From: Shiraia sp. slf14
Lineage: Eukaryota; Ascomycota; Dothideomycetes; Pleosporales; Shiraiaceae
Direction: 5' to 3'
Length of the DNA: 64,000 nt
NCBI GenBank assembly: GCA_000498155.1
Contig: AXZN01000040.1
Coordinates: forward strand, 186,001 to 250,000
Shown: piece after piece, positions 32,155 through 42,230 of the stretch
How positions within the stretch are numbered: position 1 is the first letter of the stretch
How the letters are laid out: each line of letters begins with the position of its first letter
Translations under genes and position numbers: made by a program
Notes under the pieces: model-generated
What the model saw: only the letters and a program-made list of their open reading frames with translations
Told to the model about the DNA's origin: nothing
Database searches by the model: none

Positions 32155-35100
32155 ATGTACGTGCTACGGCCAGCACTGCGAGCGTCCACAGGAAGACCTC
32201 CAGCACGATTCATCCGTGGCCGCCGTTTCCCATCATCGCCTCGATTTCGATCGTTTCACACTGTACGCGCTCTCGCACAGGCATCAAATCCGCCTTCAAC
32301 ACCCGATAACACACCAATTGGCGAGAATGACGCCAGCAAGCCAGATAGAGACAAGGCAGCAGCCGAGGAGCAGACTGATGGTGCGGTAGCAGCAGAAGAC
32401 CCAGATGTCCTGGCACAGAAGCTCCAGCGTTCACGAGAAACTTCCCGTCGATATTCTGCGGCGCTGCGTCGCCAACAAAGAGCCAAGAAATCACAAGGCC
32501 TGCCGCCTGTCCACATACCAAACTGGTTTCTTGAATCCAGAGTCATACGGCGGGAAGACTTGCCCGAAGAATTTCAACAGCGCGCGAGACCTGCTGCCCT
32601 TTCGGTCAGCGTTTCAGATCGCCAGTTGAATGAGCAAGCAACATGCGTCATCCCGACATCCAGAGATACTGATATCGGACATGTTCTCTCGCGCCTGGTG
32701 CGTGGTTTGTGGGGGAAAAGTCTGGACGATTCCCAGAGACGCAAAGTGGAGCGATACTGGGAAGAGAAATTAGAGAACTTCGTTCTTACTAAGGCTGGCA
32801 AAGAGTCCAACCCCAATCCAGCACAGGCGCCAGAACGTCAGGACCCTTCACTGGGTGAAGTACCACTTCTCAATGCACAGGAGCTCAGCGCGCTTCTAAT
32901 TGCGAGAGGTCGTCTCGATATCGACGCGATGAGCCGCGACCTATCCGCCTCAGGGAAGAAAGAGCTTTCAGAGCTTATCAGCAACCTCGATAACTTCTTG
33001 GCAGACGCGAGTTTGGATGGCAAGCAAAAAAAGGACGCAATGAAGAAACATAGTATGAAGATACAGAGGTGGCGCAAAAAGATAGATGCGGCACAAGCAC
33101 GAAAAGTGGGTGGCCCGGTACAGCTTCTACCTCTGGTACTTGCAGAAATTCGTGCCACTCTTTTTGCTTCACTCACCGCTCTGAGACCCTCTGGAGGAGA
33201 CTCTTTTGCCTCAGCCAAGACAAACCTGATACTTCATTCACCAACGGCCGAGCATGAACAAGCAGTGGATGCATGTGTGTACCGGAATGCAGCTGAACTT
33301 GGTTCGGAACTCATTGTTCTGAAGGCTCAAGATCTTGCACAGTTGGGAGGTGACTACCTAGGTGAAGGCTCTGAGCCCTCCCCTCGATCGATACGCTCGT
33401 TAGGTTACGAAACGTATAGACTGAGTGCGGAGCTAAACGATGTCATGAACGACATTCCTGAAGCATTTGAGGAAGAACCAGATATCAACCAGTCTTCGCC
33501 AATGGATCAGCCCAACCCTATCAGAGTACAGTCATTCCATCTGCCAATGATTGCGATAGGTCCTGCTCTGAGAGCACTCTCACAGACTTTCAAATCAGCG
33601 AATCCTCCAGGGACAAGTGCATATGATCTCGCCTCCAATAACATGAATGATGAGAACGGCCGCCCACAGAGCCAGGGAGAGCTACAATTAGAAGACATGA
33701 AGATTGCAGCTCTGTTAGAAGCGTTGATTGACGCCAGCGACGTCAAGCAGAGCCGAGGCCTTGTTGGCAATGAACGCGCGGCGAGCCTTCTCAGCCGCTC
33801 AGAGCCATCAGCAACAAGCTCAAAGTCACCAGCTTTCTTTGATTATTCAATGGATCATCAGGGTCCAGGCCATGTACTGAACTCTGCGTTACCATCCGGC
33901 GTTGGGCCATCAATCGAACTGGGTATCGACATCGGCTTGCCCCATGTCGCTTCGCATGTTCCTACCAAATCCAAAATCGTCTACGTCAAAGATTTCAAAG
34001 AATTGAACGCCACACATTATGGTGGTCGCATTATTCAAAAGCTCGAAGAGATTGTTCGTAAGCGCCGTCTCTCCGGCGAGAGCATCATGATAGTGGGCAG
34101 CACTTGCTCCCGCGAACTCACGCCGGAGCTTTCAGCCAGGTAAGACATAGTTGATAGCGGTCCATATATTTGCTAACAGGACCTAGCGGTGTTCGCGGTC
34201 TTCAGAGTGAAGGTGAGAGTAGCTTCTTCAGAACAATCGTCGTCGACGCCGACTCAAGCAATCAACAATCCAGGCTTGACGAGTTATTCGCAGCCAGCAA
34301 GACTGAATCTGGGTATCCCGATATTTCGCTTGCAGAGAAGATGAAATTTCAGCGTATCAACCTAAAACACATACAAGAAATGCTTCGATCATTGGACCCC
34401 ATCGCTGCAGCAAGCATTGTCGGCATGGACCAGGGCTCTCAGAGTACCCATAACTGGTTCTCCATCTTCCCGGAATCATGCACAAAGAGAGTGTTGACGT
34501 ACGACGAGGTGCATCGTGTCGCTTTGACAGCCCTTGGACTGCACATCACGAATCACACTTCAGACTCGCCAAGCAAAATGAGCTGGGCACATGTTGCTCT
34601 TGCTATGGGATTACTCAGAGCAAGCGATACAGTCAAGTACGCTTCCTTCGATAAAGCAGCGGAAATGTCTAGGAAGTCTCAAAATGCTTTCGAAAAGAGT
34701 GAACGAGCTGCAGAAAGCGAGTCTGACACAGCCAAAAGACTACAGAATGAAAAGAGTCTACAGCGACAGCGTGAACTGCAGCGGATTGGAGCTGCTGCTA
34801 GCAAACATGAGAAACGGCTCATGTCAGGTATTGCAGACCCTGACCAAATCAAGACAACGTTCGATCAGGTCCACGTGCCTAAAGAGACAGTGGACTCGAT
34901 ACGGACCATAACTTCTTTGTCTCTCCTACGACCCGATGCCTTCAACTATGGTATCCTTGCGACCGAGAAAATATCTGGTGCTCTTTTGTACGGCCCACCA
35001 GGAACTGGCAAAACACTCCTTGCAAAGGCTGTAGCTAAGGAGAGCGGTAGCACAGTGCTTGAGGTTTCTGGAAGCCAAATCATGGACAAATATGTCGGTG

Positions 35101-35909
35101 AGGGCGAAAAGAATGTTGCAGCCATATTCTCATTGGCTCGCAAGTTGTCTCCTTGCATCGTGTTCCTGGACGAAGCAGATGCTCTATTTGCTTCGAGAGA
35201 TGTCATGCGCGAGAAGTCATCACACAGAGACATACTCAACCAATTTCTGAAAGAATGGGACGGTCTGAATGACCTGTCTGTCTTCGTTATGGTCGCCACG
35301 AATCGTCCTTTTGACCTTGATGATGCAGTTATACGCAGACTACCCAGGCGTTTACTTGTAGACTTGCCCACCCAAGCTGATCGGAAAGAGATATTACGCA
35401 TACATCTCCGTGGCGAACAGTTGGATGACTCGATCGACCTAGAAAACCTTGCTAAGCGCACACCGTTCTATAGCGGAAGCGATCTCAAGAACGTCGCCGT
35501 ATCAGCAGCTCTTGCATGCGTCAAAGAAGAAAATGAACAGGCAGCCCTTGCAGCTGCAGAGGCCACACGTGAAACACAAGAGTCATCTCCTGACTCTTCC
35601 ACCACACTCGCAGCATCTGATTCTCAGACACCTCCACTGCAGTCAGATTCTACCGCAAAGCCAGAACCTCCACGCCTTGTCCGCGGACAAACATATAAAT
35701 TTCCTGAACGACGCATATTGCACTCTCGACATTTTGACAAAGCACTCCAAGAGATTGGCGCCAGTATATCAGAAGACATGTCTAGTCTGAATGCTATCAA
35801 AAAGTTTGACGAGCAATACGGTGATCGCAAGGGCGGCAAGCGGATAAAGGACTTTGGTTTTGGCGTACTTACCGAGCGTAATGAAAACGCCGCCAGGGTC
35901 AGAATCTAA
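32155..35909 (+). CDS. Mitochondrial AAA ATPase, MSP1-like AAA domain, 1235 aa
   Basis: Exon 1 32155-34139, intron 34140-34186 (47 nt), exon 2 34187-35909. The acceptor CCTAG was chosen because the earlier AACAG gives a stop. The first ~40 residues are Arg/Ser-rich without acids (R-P-A-L-R-A-S, then F-R-S-F-H-T-V-R), a mitochondrial targeting peptide. About 850 residues of charged, mostly helical sequence of unknown fold follow. The single AAA module has Walker A G-P-P-G-T-G-K-T at 931-938, pore-type K-Y-V-G-E, Walker B I-V-F-L-D-E-A-D around 986-993, sensor N-R-P-F-D-L and the R-R-L-P-R-R-L arginine pair of the MSP1/ATAD1/katanin clade. After it comes a Ser/Thr-rich insert and a typical C-terminal helix. 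MSP1 proteins extract proteins from membranes; this long form probably works inside mitochondria, which is inference. Confidence 0.9.
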
Positions 35910-36000
35910 ATCACTCCTCTCCACTCGTAATTTCAACCACCAATATATCATAAAACATATGTAGATATGTGCGTCATAAATATAGAGCGAGTTTCAGTGC

Positions 36001-36018
36001 CCAATACGATCGTATTGG
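36001..36018. repeat. Perfect 18-bp palindrome
   Basis: CCAATACGA followed by its reverse complement, 92 nt after the AAA gene stop codon. It includes CCAAT on both strands. Confidence 0.7.
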
Positions 36019-36085
36019 CAGCATATCCTAAGAATGATTTTTTCTGTGCTATACTCATCCAATGTGGTAGGAGCTGCTGCTGTGT

Positions 36086-36114
36086 CTATGGTTCACTACA
36101 CCCATGAACCATAG
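36086..36114. repeat. 10-bp stem with 9-nt loop
   Basis: Arm CTATGGTTCA at 36086-36095 pairs exactly with TGAACCATAG at 36105-36114. It may be a transcript-end hairpin for the AAA gene or a protein-binding site. Confidence 0.6.
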
Positions 36115-36304
36115 TTGGCCACACACGTAGTGTACCAGCCATCACACATACTTCCTATTTATACTGCCATTATCTCTCGTTTTCCTTGTTTTTCCAAAGC
36201 TCTCCAGAATTCCTGATCCCCCTATTCAAAAGACAAAACTATACAGTACTACAACAATCTACACAACTTCCTGTACTACAACTTCCATCAAAATTACATT
36301 CAAG

Positions 36305-36556
36305 ATGTCAGTCTTCGCACGCCTTCATCGTACTCGCTCAAACATTCTCACCGACGTCCATGCCGGCGAATATGAACTGGCTGTTCTTCTCAGTCCTGCC
36401 AACAACGACATGCAATACACCGATTCTGAGGATGGCAAGGAGGAAGAGAGAGAACCCCACTGGAGCGATGCAGTCAAAGCTGGGTTGGTGAAGATGGAGC
36501 AGGCGAGGATGAGTTACGCGGAGTGGATTATGGGTCAGGTCTTGTGCTGCTTTTGA
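36305..36556 (+). CDS. Small hypothetical protein, 83 aa
   Basis: An unspliced frame that starts at an ATG preceded by a typical fungal leader (TACAAC and CAAG just before it). The protein begins with a basic segment (R-L-H-R-T-R-S), then a short hydrophobic strand (E-L-A-V-L-L-S-P), an acidic run (D-S-E-D-G-K-E-E-E-R-E) and a C-terminal helix with W-S-D-A-V-K-A-G-L; it ends C-C-F. No signal peptide or membrane helix. No family is recognised. It could be a real lineage-specific gene; base composition is balanced, unlike chance frames nearby. Confidence 0.5.
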   Translation: MSVFARLHRTRSNILTDVHAGEYELAVLLSPANNDMQYTDSEDGKEEEREPHWSDAVKAGLVKMEQARMSYAEWIMGQVLCCF

Positions 36557-36662
36557 GGCAGAAAGGAAAAGGAGAAGGGGGTGGAGATATGTGTGGTAGC
36601 TGCTCTTAACCTTGAAGCCAAAAATTGTATATATGCTTACATCAATCCCAAAAGCTATCTAC

Positions 36663-37699
36663 TCAACTCAGCATTTCCCGAACAGTCTCCTCAAGTGATT
36701 TCGGCACTCGCCCACCTTCCTTCAACAACTTCTCAAGCGTCTCATCCTCAATCTCACACTCCCCCTCCTCCAAAGCATCATACGTACTACTCCACCACTC
36801 CACAGCCGCCCTCTCCCTCCCCAACCCCACATAAAACTCCTCATACTCCCTCCTCCCAACCACCTTGACCTCAACCTTCCCACCCTTAACCCTCCCCACC
36901 ATCCCCGCAACATCCCTCAACGTCCACGCCTCCCTCTGACTCAAATAAACCATCCTCCCCTCCCACTCCCTCCCCTCCGCAGCAAGAATCCTCGCCGTCC
37001 CATACGCCATATCCGCTATCGCAGTCCAACTCACCCTCCCATCCCCCGCAACAACCACCTCCCCCCTCTTTTCCTCTTTCAGCCCAAAATAATACCCAAA
37101 ATACAACGGCCAACTCTCGTTATACAAGCCCTCCCGCAGAATCGTCACTTTGACCTTCCCTGCTTGCTCTAGTTCTCTTAAGTACGCTTCCGTCCGCACA
37201 TGCGCCGTCATGACGGCTGCTTTACTGGGGTTGGAGAATGCAAGGCTCGTGTAGTATATGTGCGCTACGCCGACTTTTACGGCAGAGTCGATGGCCGCGC
37301 GGTGGTGGGCTTCGCGGCCGGTCCAGAGGGGCGCGGAGTGGTAGTCCATTTCGATGCGGGGGGTGGAGACGAGGAAGAGTTTGGTGCAGCCGGTGTAGGC
37401 GGTTTCCATGGAGGAGGGGTTGTCGAAGTCTGCATGGCGGATGGTGAGGTTTTGGGCGTGAAGGTGGGAGAGGGTGGGGGATGTGGGGGAGGTGGATGTC
37501 TGGGGAGGTATGTTAGTTTGATTTGGACGTTGTATTTATTCATGAATTCTATTCTATTCTTTTTTTGGGAGGAAGGACATGATCTTTTTTGAAAACGTAC
37601 GCAAATCACGAGGTCTTTAGGGTCGATGAGGTTGTTTTCCAGTATGGCGTTTATAACGGCAGAGCCTAGTTTTCCTGTGGCGCTTGTGAGGGCGAGCAT
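36663..37699 (-). CDS. NmrA-like NAD(P)-binding reductase
   Basis: Exon 1 37699-37601, intron 37600-37500 (101 nt), exon 2 37499-36663; 311 aa, the usual length for this family. The N-terminus L-T-S-A-T-G-K-L-G is a short form of the G-x-x-G-x-x-G dinucleotide loop. A-D-F-D-N-P-S-S-M then L-F-L-V-S-T-P is the conserved second and third strand region of NmrA-like and quinone-reductase-2-like proteins, and Y-Y-T-S-L-A-F-S matches the active-region Y-x-S-S loop. The C-terminal half carries E-G-L-Y-N-E-S-W-P-L-Y, also typical. These proteins sense or reduce quinones and NADP state. Substrate is not predictable. Codon use is strongly C-rich at third positions in exon 2. Two copies of a CCGGGA-containing repeat lie upstream. 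Confidence 0.88.
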
Positions 37700-38282
37700 T
37701 GTGACAGGATGTATGTGTAAGTTAGTATGCAAGTTTCCAGAATGTGTGCTTCAAGTGGTGTTGATATAATAACTGGACAAATGTGATTACAAATTAGTGG
37801 TTTGACGACTTGATATCAAGTATCTGACGTAACGTGCTTAAATCCGGGAATTGGTAAATGTCTTAAGTCCGGGAGTTACATGTTAATAATTTACACGGCA
37901 TTTTGGAAGGCGAAAACCCAATAGATAGAGTAATTGCTGGGGGAGATTTCAATATGAGTCGTTAGATCGCCATATTGTCCGGCGGGAGCATGTAGTGATG
38001 TAAGCAACAAGTGGCTGTTAATTATCAACTACCAACTGTTTAGTTTACTACAACCCCAATTATGGTCAACCTGCAGAGACAAACGCCAATGGAATTGGAG
38101 TGACAGCTTGAGGAAATACATCAGTAGAGCTAGGTCGGTGCTCATATTAGGCTTGTGGCGGGGAGAGTAAGTGGTCGAGCAGCAATGATTGTATCCAAGC
38201 CCCATCTCTTATGCTAAATCCAAGCAAGCCGTAAACCCGTCCGATCTCAGTCCTACATCAATAATAGTGTGTTTGTATTCAC
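37700..38282. other. Intergenic: reductase promoter and 3' flank
   Basis: It contains the reductase promoter at the left and the terminator of the ISG12-like gene at the right. The repeat at 37837-37877 is listed separately. No gene is seen. Confidence 0.5.
37837..37877. promoter_or_regulatory. Tandem CTTAA-x-TCCGGGA repeat in reductase promoter
   Basis: Two 16-bp near-copies, CTTAAATCCGGGAATT at 37837-37852 and CTTAAGTCCGGGAGTT at 37862-37877, in the same orientation and 25 bp apart start to start. They lie 138-178 nt upstream of the reductase start. CCG/CGG cores suit Zn2Cys6 regulators. Confidence 0.4.
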
Positions 38283-38910
38283 TCACACAGGTACTGGCCA
38301 GCGCCACTTCATGCCCAATCGTTGGAAGAAAGAAAATAGCGATCCCCTCGGGATGAGCCCACCGTAAGTGGACTCCCACCATGCCGCAAATGAACCTTTC
38401 ACCATTATTAGCATCTCTGCCGCAAAAAGGCTGAAGCTCGATCTCACCCTCTATAGGTCCAAGTTCACCGAAGCCCAGTGCTGAAAGCACCCATGGTGCG
38501 ACTATCGCCAACACGCCCAGCGCAATGATTGTACACATAATCGGGTGCTCGATGACAAAGCCCTCGATATCTCTTGCGACGTCCCACACCTTGTGATAAG
38601 CATCGCTAATCACAGGACCCAAATTGTCCTGAGCCTGTTGCAACGCGAACGTAAGCTTCTCCAAAATCCGTTTGGCTAGGTTCTCAGTCCAACCACAAGT
38701 GCCGATCACTAAATCAAGCTGCATATGTAGCGCCGGTCCCGTGAAAGAAGTCGTCAATAGAGTCGCGACGACATCTTCAGCGGCCTTGGTAGCTGGACGA
38801 GGTGCGTGTGAGGCAAGGAGTGCTGCCTTTTCATCGGGGTCGTAGTTTCGTGGCTCTTGATGCCCACAGCCAAAGCAGGCAAGAAGGGCGTGTAGTCGTG
38901 CAGCAGCCAT
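38283..38910 (-). CDS. ISG12/IFI6-like (Ifi-6-16) membrane protein, 191 aa
   Basis: Exon 1 38910-38448, intron 38447-38396 (52 nt), exon 2 38395-38283; 191 aa. Unspliced reading stays open to 38209 and gives a plausible but wrong tail; splicing yields G-F-G-E-L-G-P-I-E-G | S-F-A-A-W-W, then G-S-L-F-S-F-F-Q-R-L-G-M, the conserved end of the fungal relatives of the Ifi-6-16 family (some annotated as lmbA-like). The N-terminal half is soluble, with C-F-G-C-G-H near residue 15. Residues ~120-145 form one strong hydrophobic helix (C-T-I-I-A-L-G-V-L-A-I-V-A-P-W-V-L). In animals the family acts at mitochondrial or ER membranes; the fungal role is unknown. A further intron near the stop is possible. 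Confidence 0.82.
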
Positions 38911-39701
38911 TTTAGAGATTCTAATAATTTCGAATGCGTTCAATGTTTGTCGTTTTGGTGTTCACGTCTTCGGAATGTATTAAATATGGTGAGCAGGATA
39001 AGCGTCTTGGTGAGGCTGTGCCACCACTGACCATGTAGGTGGATTGTTTCGTGAATTCAGAGCCAATAGATTTGGGGCCGCGCATGATTATATCAAAAGA
39101 AGATATTGAGGGTGATAGGCTGCGAAACTGCATGAATAATCCATGCACGATAAGATAGTATGCTCATCTCAAAGTCGTTGATCTAGATATGGGATTTTTT
39201 TTGAAGTAATAATATGGAAGATTATATAGGAAGTTTGCGTATTGCCAAAAACTTGATTTCCGAAAGCCTCTTTTGAATAACATGTCCTGGTACGGTCATG
39301 CATGAAGTGTATCTCGCAATGGTAATTCGGGAGTCCGACATTGACACATCCTCTTGGTAGATCCGATGGTCCCAATTCAGTACGTTTACGAATTCACTCT
39401 GCACTGATTTCGGAACTCACTTCGAATCTGCAGTTGTTTTCCTGAAAACAATTGATACGCAATGATTTTACTGTTATCGCCAACTTTAGCAGGTAAAGCT
39501 CAGCGTGGTTGCGATTTCAATTTCACCTTGAGTACGCTCTTGCTTGTATATAGTCAATTATACGTCCCTTTTTCGGTCGCGCTTTACTTGCTTCATAAAC
39601 TCAGGACGACCCATACCTAGATATCTTTGACTTCTTCCATTGATCAGTTTACTCACCACTTCTCCACCCTTTAATTGAACAAGTTGTGCAACACAGCCAA
39701 A
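38911..39701. other. Intergenic: divergent promoter region
   Basis: It separates the ISG12-like gene (minus) from the nucleotidyltransferase-like gene (plus). Rather AT-rich; no gene or RNA was recognised. Confidence 0.5.
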
Positions 39702-41481
39702 ATGGGCGGCTACGCTTTCCCTGAACTCCATTGCCCTCGCATATCCCCAAATATTTACAGCAAAATCAAGGCGCAGGTCACCAAGGCGCTGCATGGCGTC
39801 TTTGCTCAGCTTGTCGTGCCGACAGAGATGCCGGAGAAGGTAAGAAACTCTCAGAACTCTTCATACACATGATGTTATCCACCGAATGTTGACATACTGA
39901 AAGCCAGACTACGGTGATATCGATTTCCATGTCTCTGAACCAATCGGATTCCCCAATAGCACTACCATCGACAATTATGATTGGAAAAACATTATTCTCG
40001 CTCTCAAGTCGGCTCTAGGTACGAGCCATGGGTACCGCGGTAAGAAGAATCCGGATTGTATGTACTTCGCCGTTCGAGGTCCAGGTCAGGAAAGTGAATT
40101 TTGGGTCCAAATTGATATCAAGATATGCTTCAAGCCAGAGCTCTTTGCATGGCAGACTTTCGAACTGAACTATGCAAGCAACAGCCGGATTATGGGCAGC
40201 ATGGTTAAGCCTCTAGGTCTAACTATTGATCCCACTGGTCTATCTATCCGGGTCGAAGAAATTGAAGGGACCAATTTTTCTCGAAGCATTGTGCAGGTTA
40301 GCAAGGATCCCAAAGACACTCTGAGGATATTGGGCTTAGATCGAAGGATCATCAATCAAGGTTTCGAGACCAAGGAAGAGAGTAAGTTGAAGCATTTTCA
40401 GTATAGATACCACATGACAACTAATGAAAACGCGAATGCAGTCTACGAATATCTTTCTGGCTCCTGGCTATTCCATCCAGCTCATTTCAATAGTAGGCTA
40501 ACCGAAGATAAATACTCTGAGCGCTTTGAAGATCGAGCTGCCTACTGGGTTCCTTTTGTCAAGGAATGGATTCCAGAACATTACCCGGACTACAGATTCG
40601 AGAGCGCCAATTATTCTCCCAAGGCCATATGTGGGACGCCGCAGTGCGATCAGGTAGAGGAGCTCCAAGCCTGGCGCCAGCGAACTCGAGTAGCGGTTCG
40701 CGACAAAGTCTTCACCTTATTCCCACGTGTCGCAGCTGAGTACTATGCTAAGCGAGCGAAATACTTAGAAGAAGTTGAAGAGCAGAGGCTGAAAACAATA
40801 ATGAGCAAGGCAATCCCCGTTGGTAATGAAGGTTGGACGAATGGATTGACCATACCCAAGATCATCATAAATCATCCTGTTACCGATCTACCGACACCTC
40901 CTCTCGAACCCAAGCAGGTCAACGAATACACGCCGCCTCAAACACCAAAGGTAGAAGCCCACAATGGCCCAGTGGACCTCAGCGACTCTGTAAGTTCCCT
41001 CGACTCTTTTGTTACTTCAAATGAGTCAAACGCGGCTTGGAATGTTCCAATCCACCTGGACGCTCTCCCACGCACCCCACCTTTGGCATGCAAGCCATAT
41101 CCACCACCAGGTAAAATGTCTACTGAAGCGAAGCTTCAGTGCATTGCGCGCTGGACAGACTTCGATCCATCCAATGGTAAACCTCAACTTCGCGCCTCAC
41201 CTCGGGACAAGGACTTCGTGATGCAATGGACTGAGGCTACTTATGCTGGAGCCACTGACAAAGCTCTCGTGGATTGGGTCAAGGAGATGTGGTGGCATAT
41301 ATGGAATCGCCAGTGCCATGTCAACTACGTTGGCATGTGGAAGAAGCGTTTCCTGGAGGAGGATATGAAAGCTGAAAAGTTAAGGGCAGAAGTGATTGCT
41401 CAAGCTGCGATCAAGATGGAGGAGGAGAAGATTTCACAACGACTCAAGTCATTGAATGCGAGTCTGGCAAACTTGTTCTAA
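39702..41481 (+). CDS. Conserved hypothetical, nucleotidyltransferase-like, 571 aa
   Basis: Exon 1 39702-39839, intron 39840-39903 (64 nt), exon 2 39904-41481. Exon 2 was joined at GAAAG because this keeps the frame and gives P-D-Y-G-D-I-D-F-H-V at residues 47-56. The D51-x-D53 pair followed by a hydrophobic strand recalls the metal-binding part of DNA polymerase beta-type nucleotidyltransferases, though the G-S/G-G helix before it is not obvious. A long middle region is rich in Trp and Tyr, and a Pro/Thr-rich linker with P-P-L-E-P and P-P-Q-T-P segments covers ~280-345. The C-terminal ~60 residues are charged and probably coiled-coil. No signal peptide. I recognise it only as a fungal protein of unknown function. 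Confidence 0.8.
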
Positions 41482-42230
41482 GTGACTGAAAGGGTGCCGT
41501 GAGCCGTGTTACACGAGAAGGAATGGCAGTGATGCAGCTGGCGAGGTTTGATGGATGCACTTGAAGCCCAACCTACTACTTTTCCGGCATATGCACGGAT
41601 AAAAATTGCAATCTGAATATCTGGACTTACTCTTTTCTCTAATAATGTCTTGTCTTGAAGTCAGTATTCTGCCTGCAACCGCGGTTCGTTGATGTCGTAG
41701 TAGGCTATTCCCCGGTAATAAGCGTAGCCAAGAAGCTCCAATCACTTGGACTACTCAACTGCCGCCAATGTAAACTTACTGCGCCTTCTAATTGCAGCGC
41801 TAAAGCCATGGCTCGCTCTGCAACGTCTCTTACCAAGACCAACCCCAAGAAAACCAAGTTCCTTCCCCGCGATCTTACCCCAGATGCAACATCTACCCCA
41901 AAACACTCGCGCTGATCATCTCCTTTCCTGACCAATTCTCCATGTGGCTTGTTTGCTATGTGGGCTTGCAAGGTACGCCCATCGATAGTCGATGCCTTGG
42001 CTGCCTGTCAACTGGATTGACAGGAGAGCCACAGGCGACCAAGGGGGTCTTAGGATTCTTGGAGGGCTCCTAGTAACCTCACACGATGGCAACGGAACAA
42101 CTGCGCGGAAAATTAGAAGTGGATACCCTTTTCCCTGAACCAGTGATTTGGTAAAGCACTTATAGGGCTGTGCATCACCCATGTTTGGAAGCATTCTGGC
42201 ATTACAATTTCTTGTTCTGACATTTTCACC
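41482..42230. other. Intergenic before Dal5-type transporter
   Basis: A short frame encoding 35 basic residues begins at about 41809, after a CTAATTGCAG acceptor-like sequence, but was not called. A stem-loop lies at 42004-42024. No other feature is seen. Confidence 0.45.
42004..42024. repeat. 8-bp stem with 5-nt loop
   Basis: CCTGTCAA, loop CTGGA, TTGACAGG. It lies about 210 nt upstream of the transporter start codon. Confidence 0.6.

Larger units (their letters stand above)
35910..36304. other. Intergenic with two inverted repeats
   Basis: No gene is seen. It contains an 18-bp palindrome and a 10-bp stem-loop, listed separately. The end before 36305 has a TACAAC-rich leader. Confidence 0.5.

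Noticed and set aside
41655..41915. Short basic frame after a CTAATTGCAG acceptor-like site
   Set aside because: Only 35 residues follow the first good ATG, no donor at a fitting distance, and no conservation evidence.
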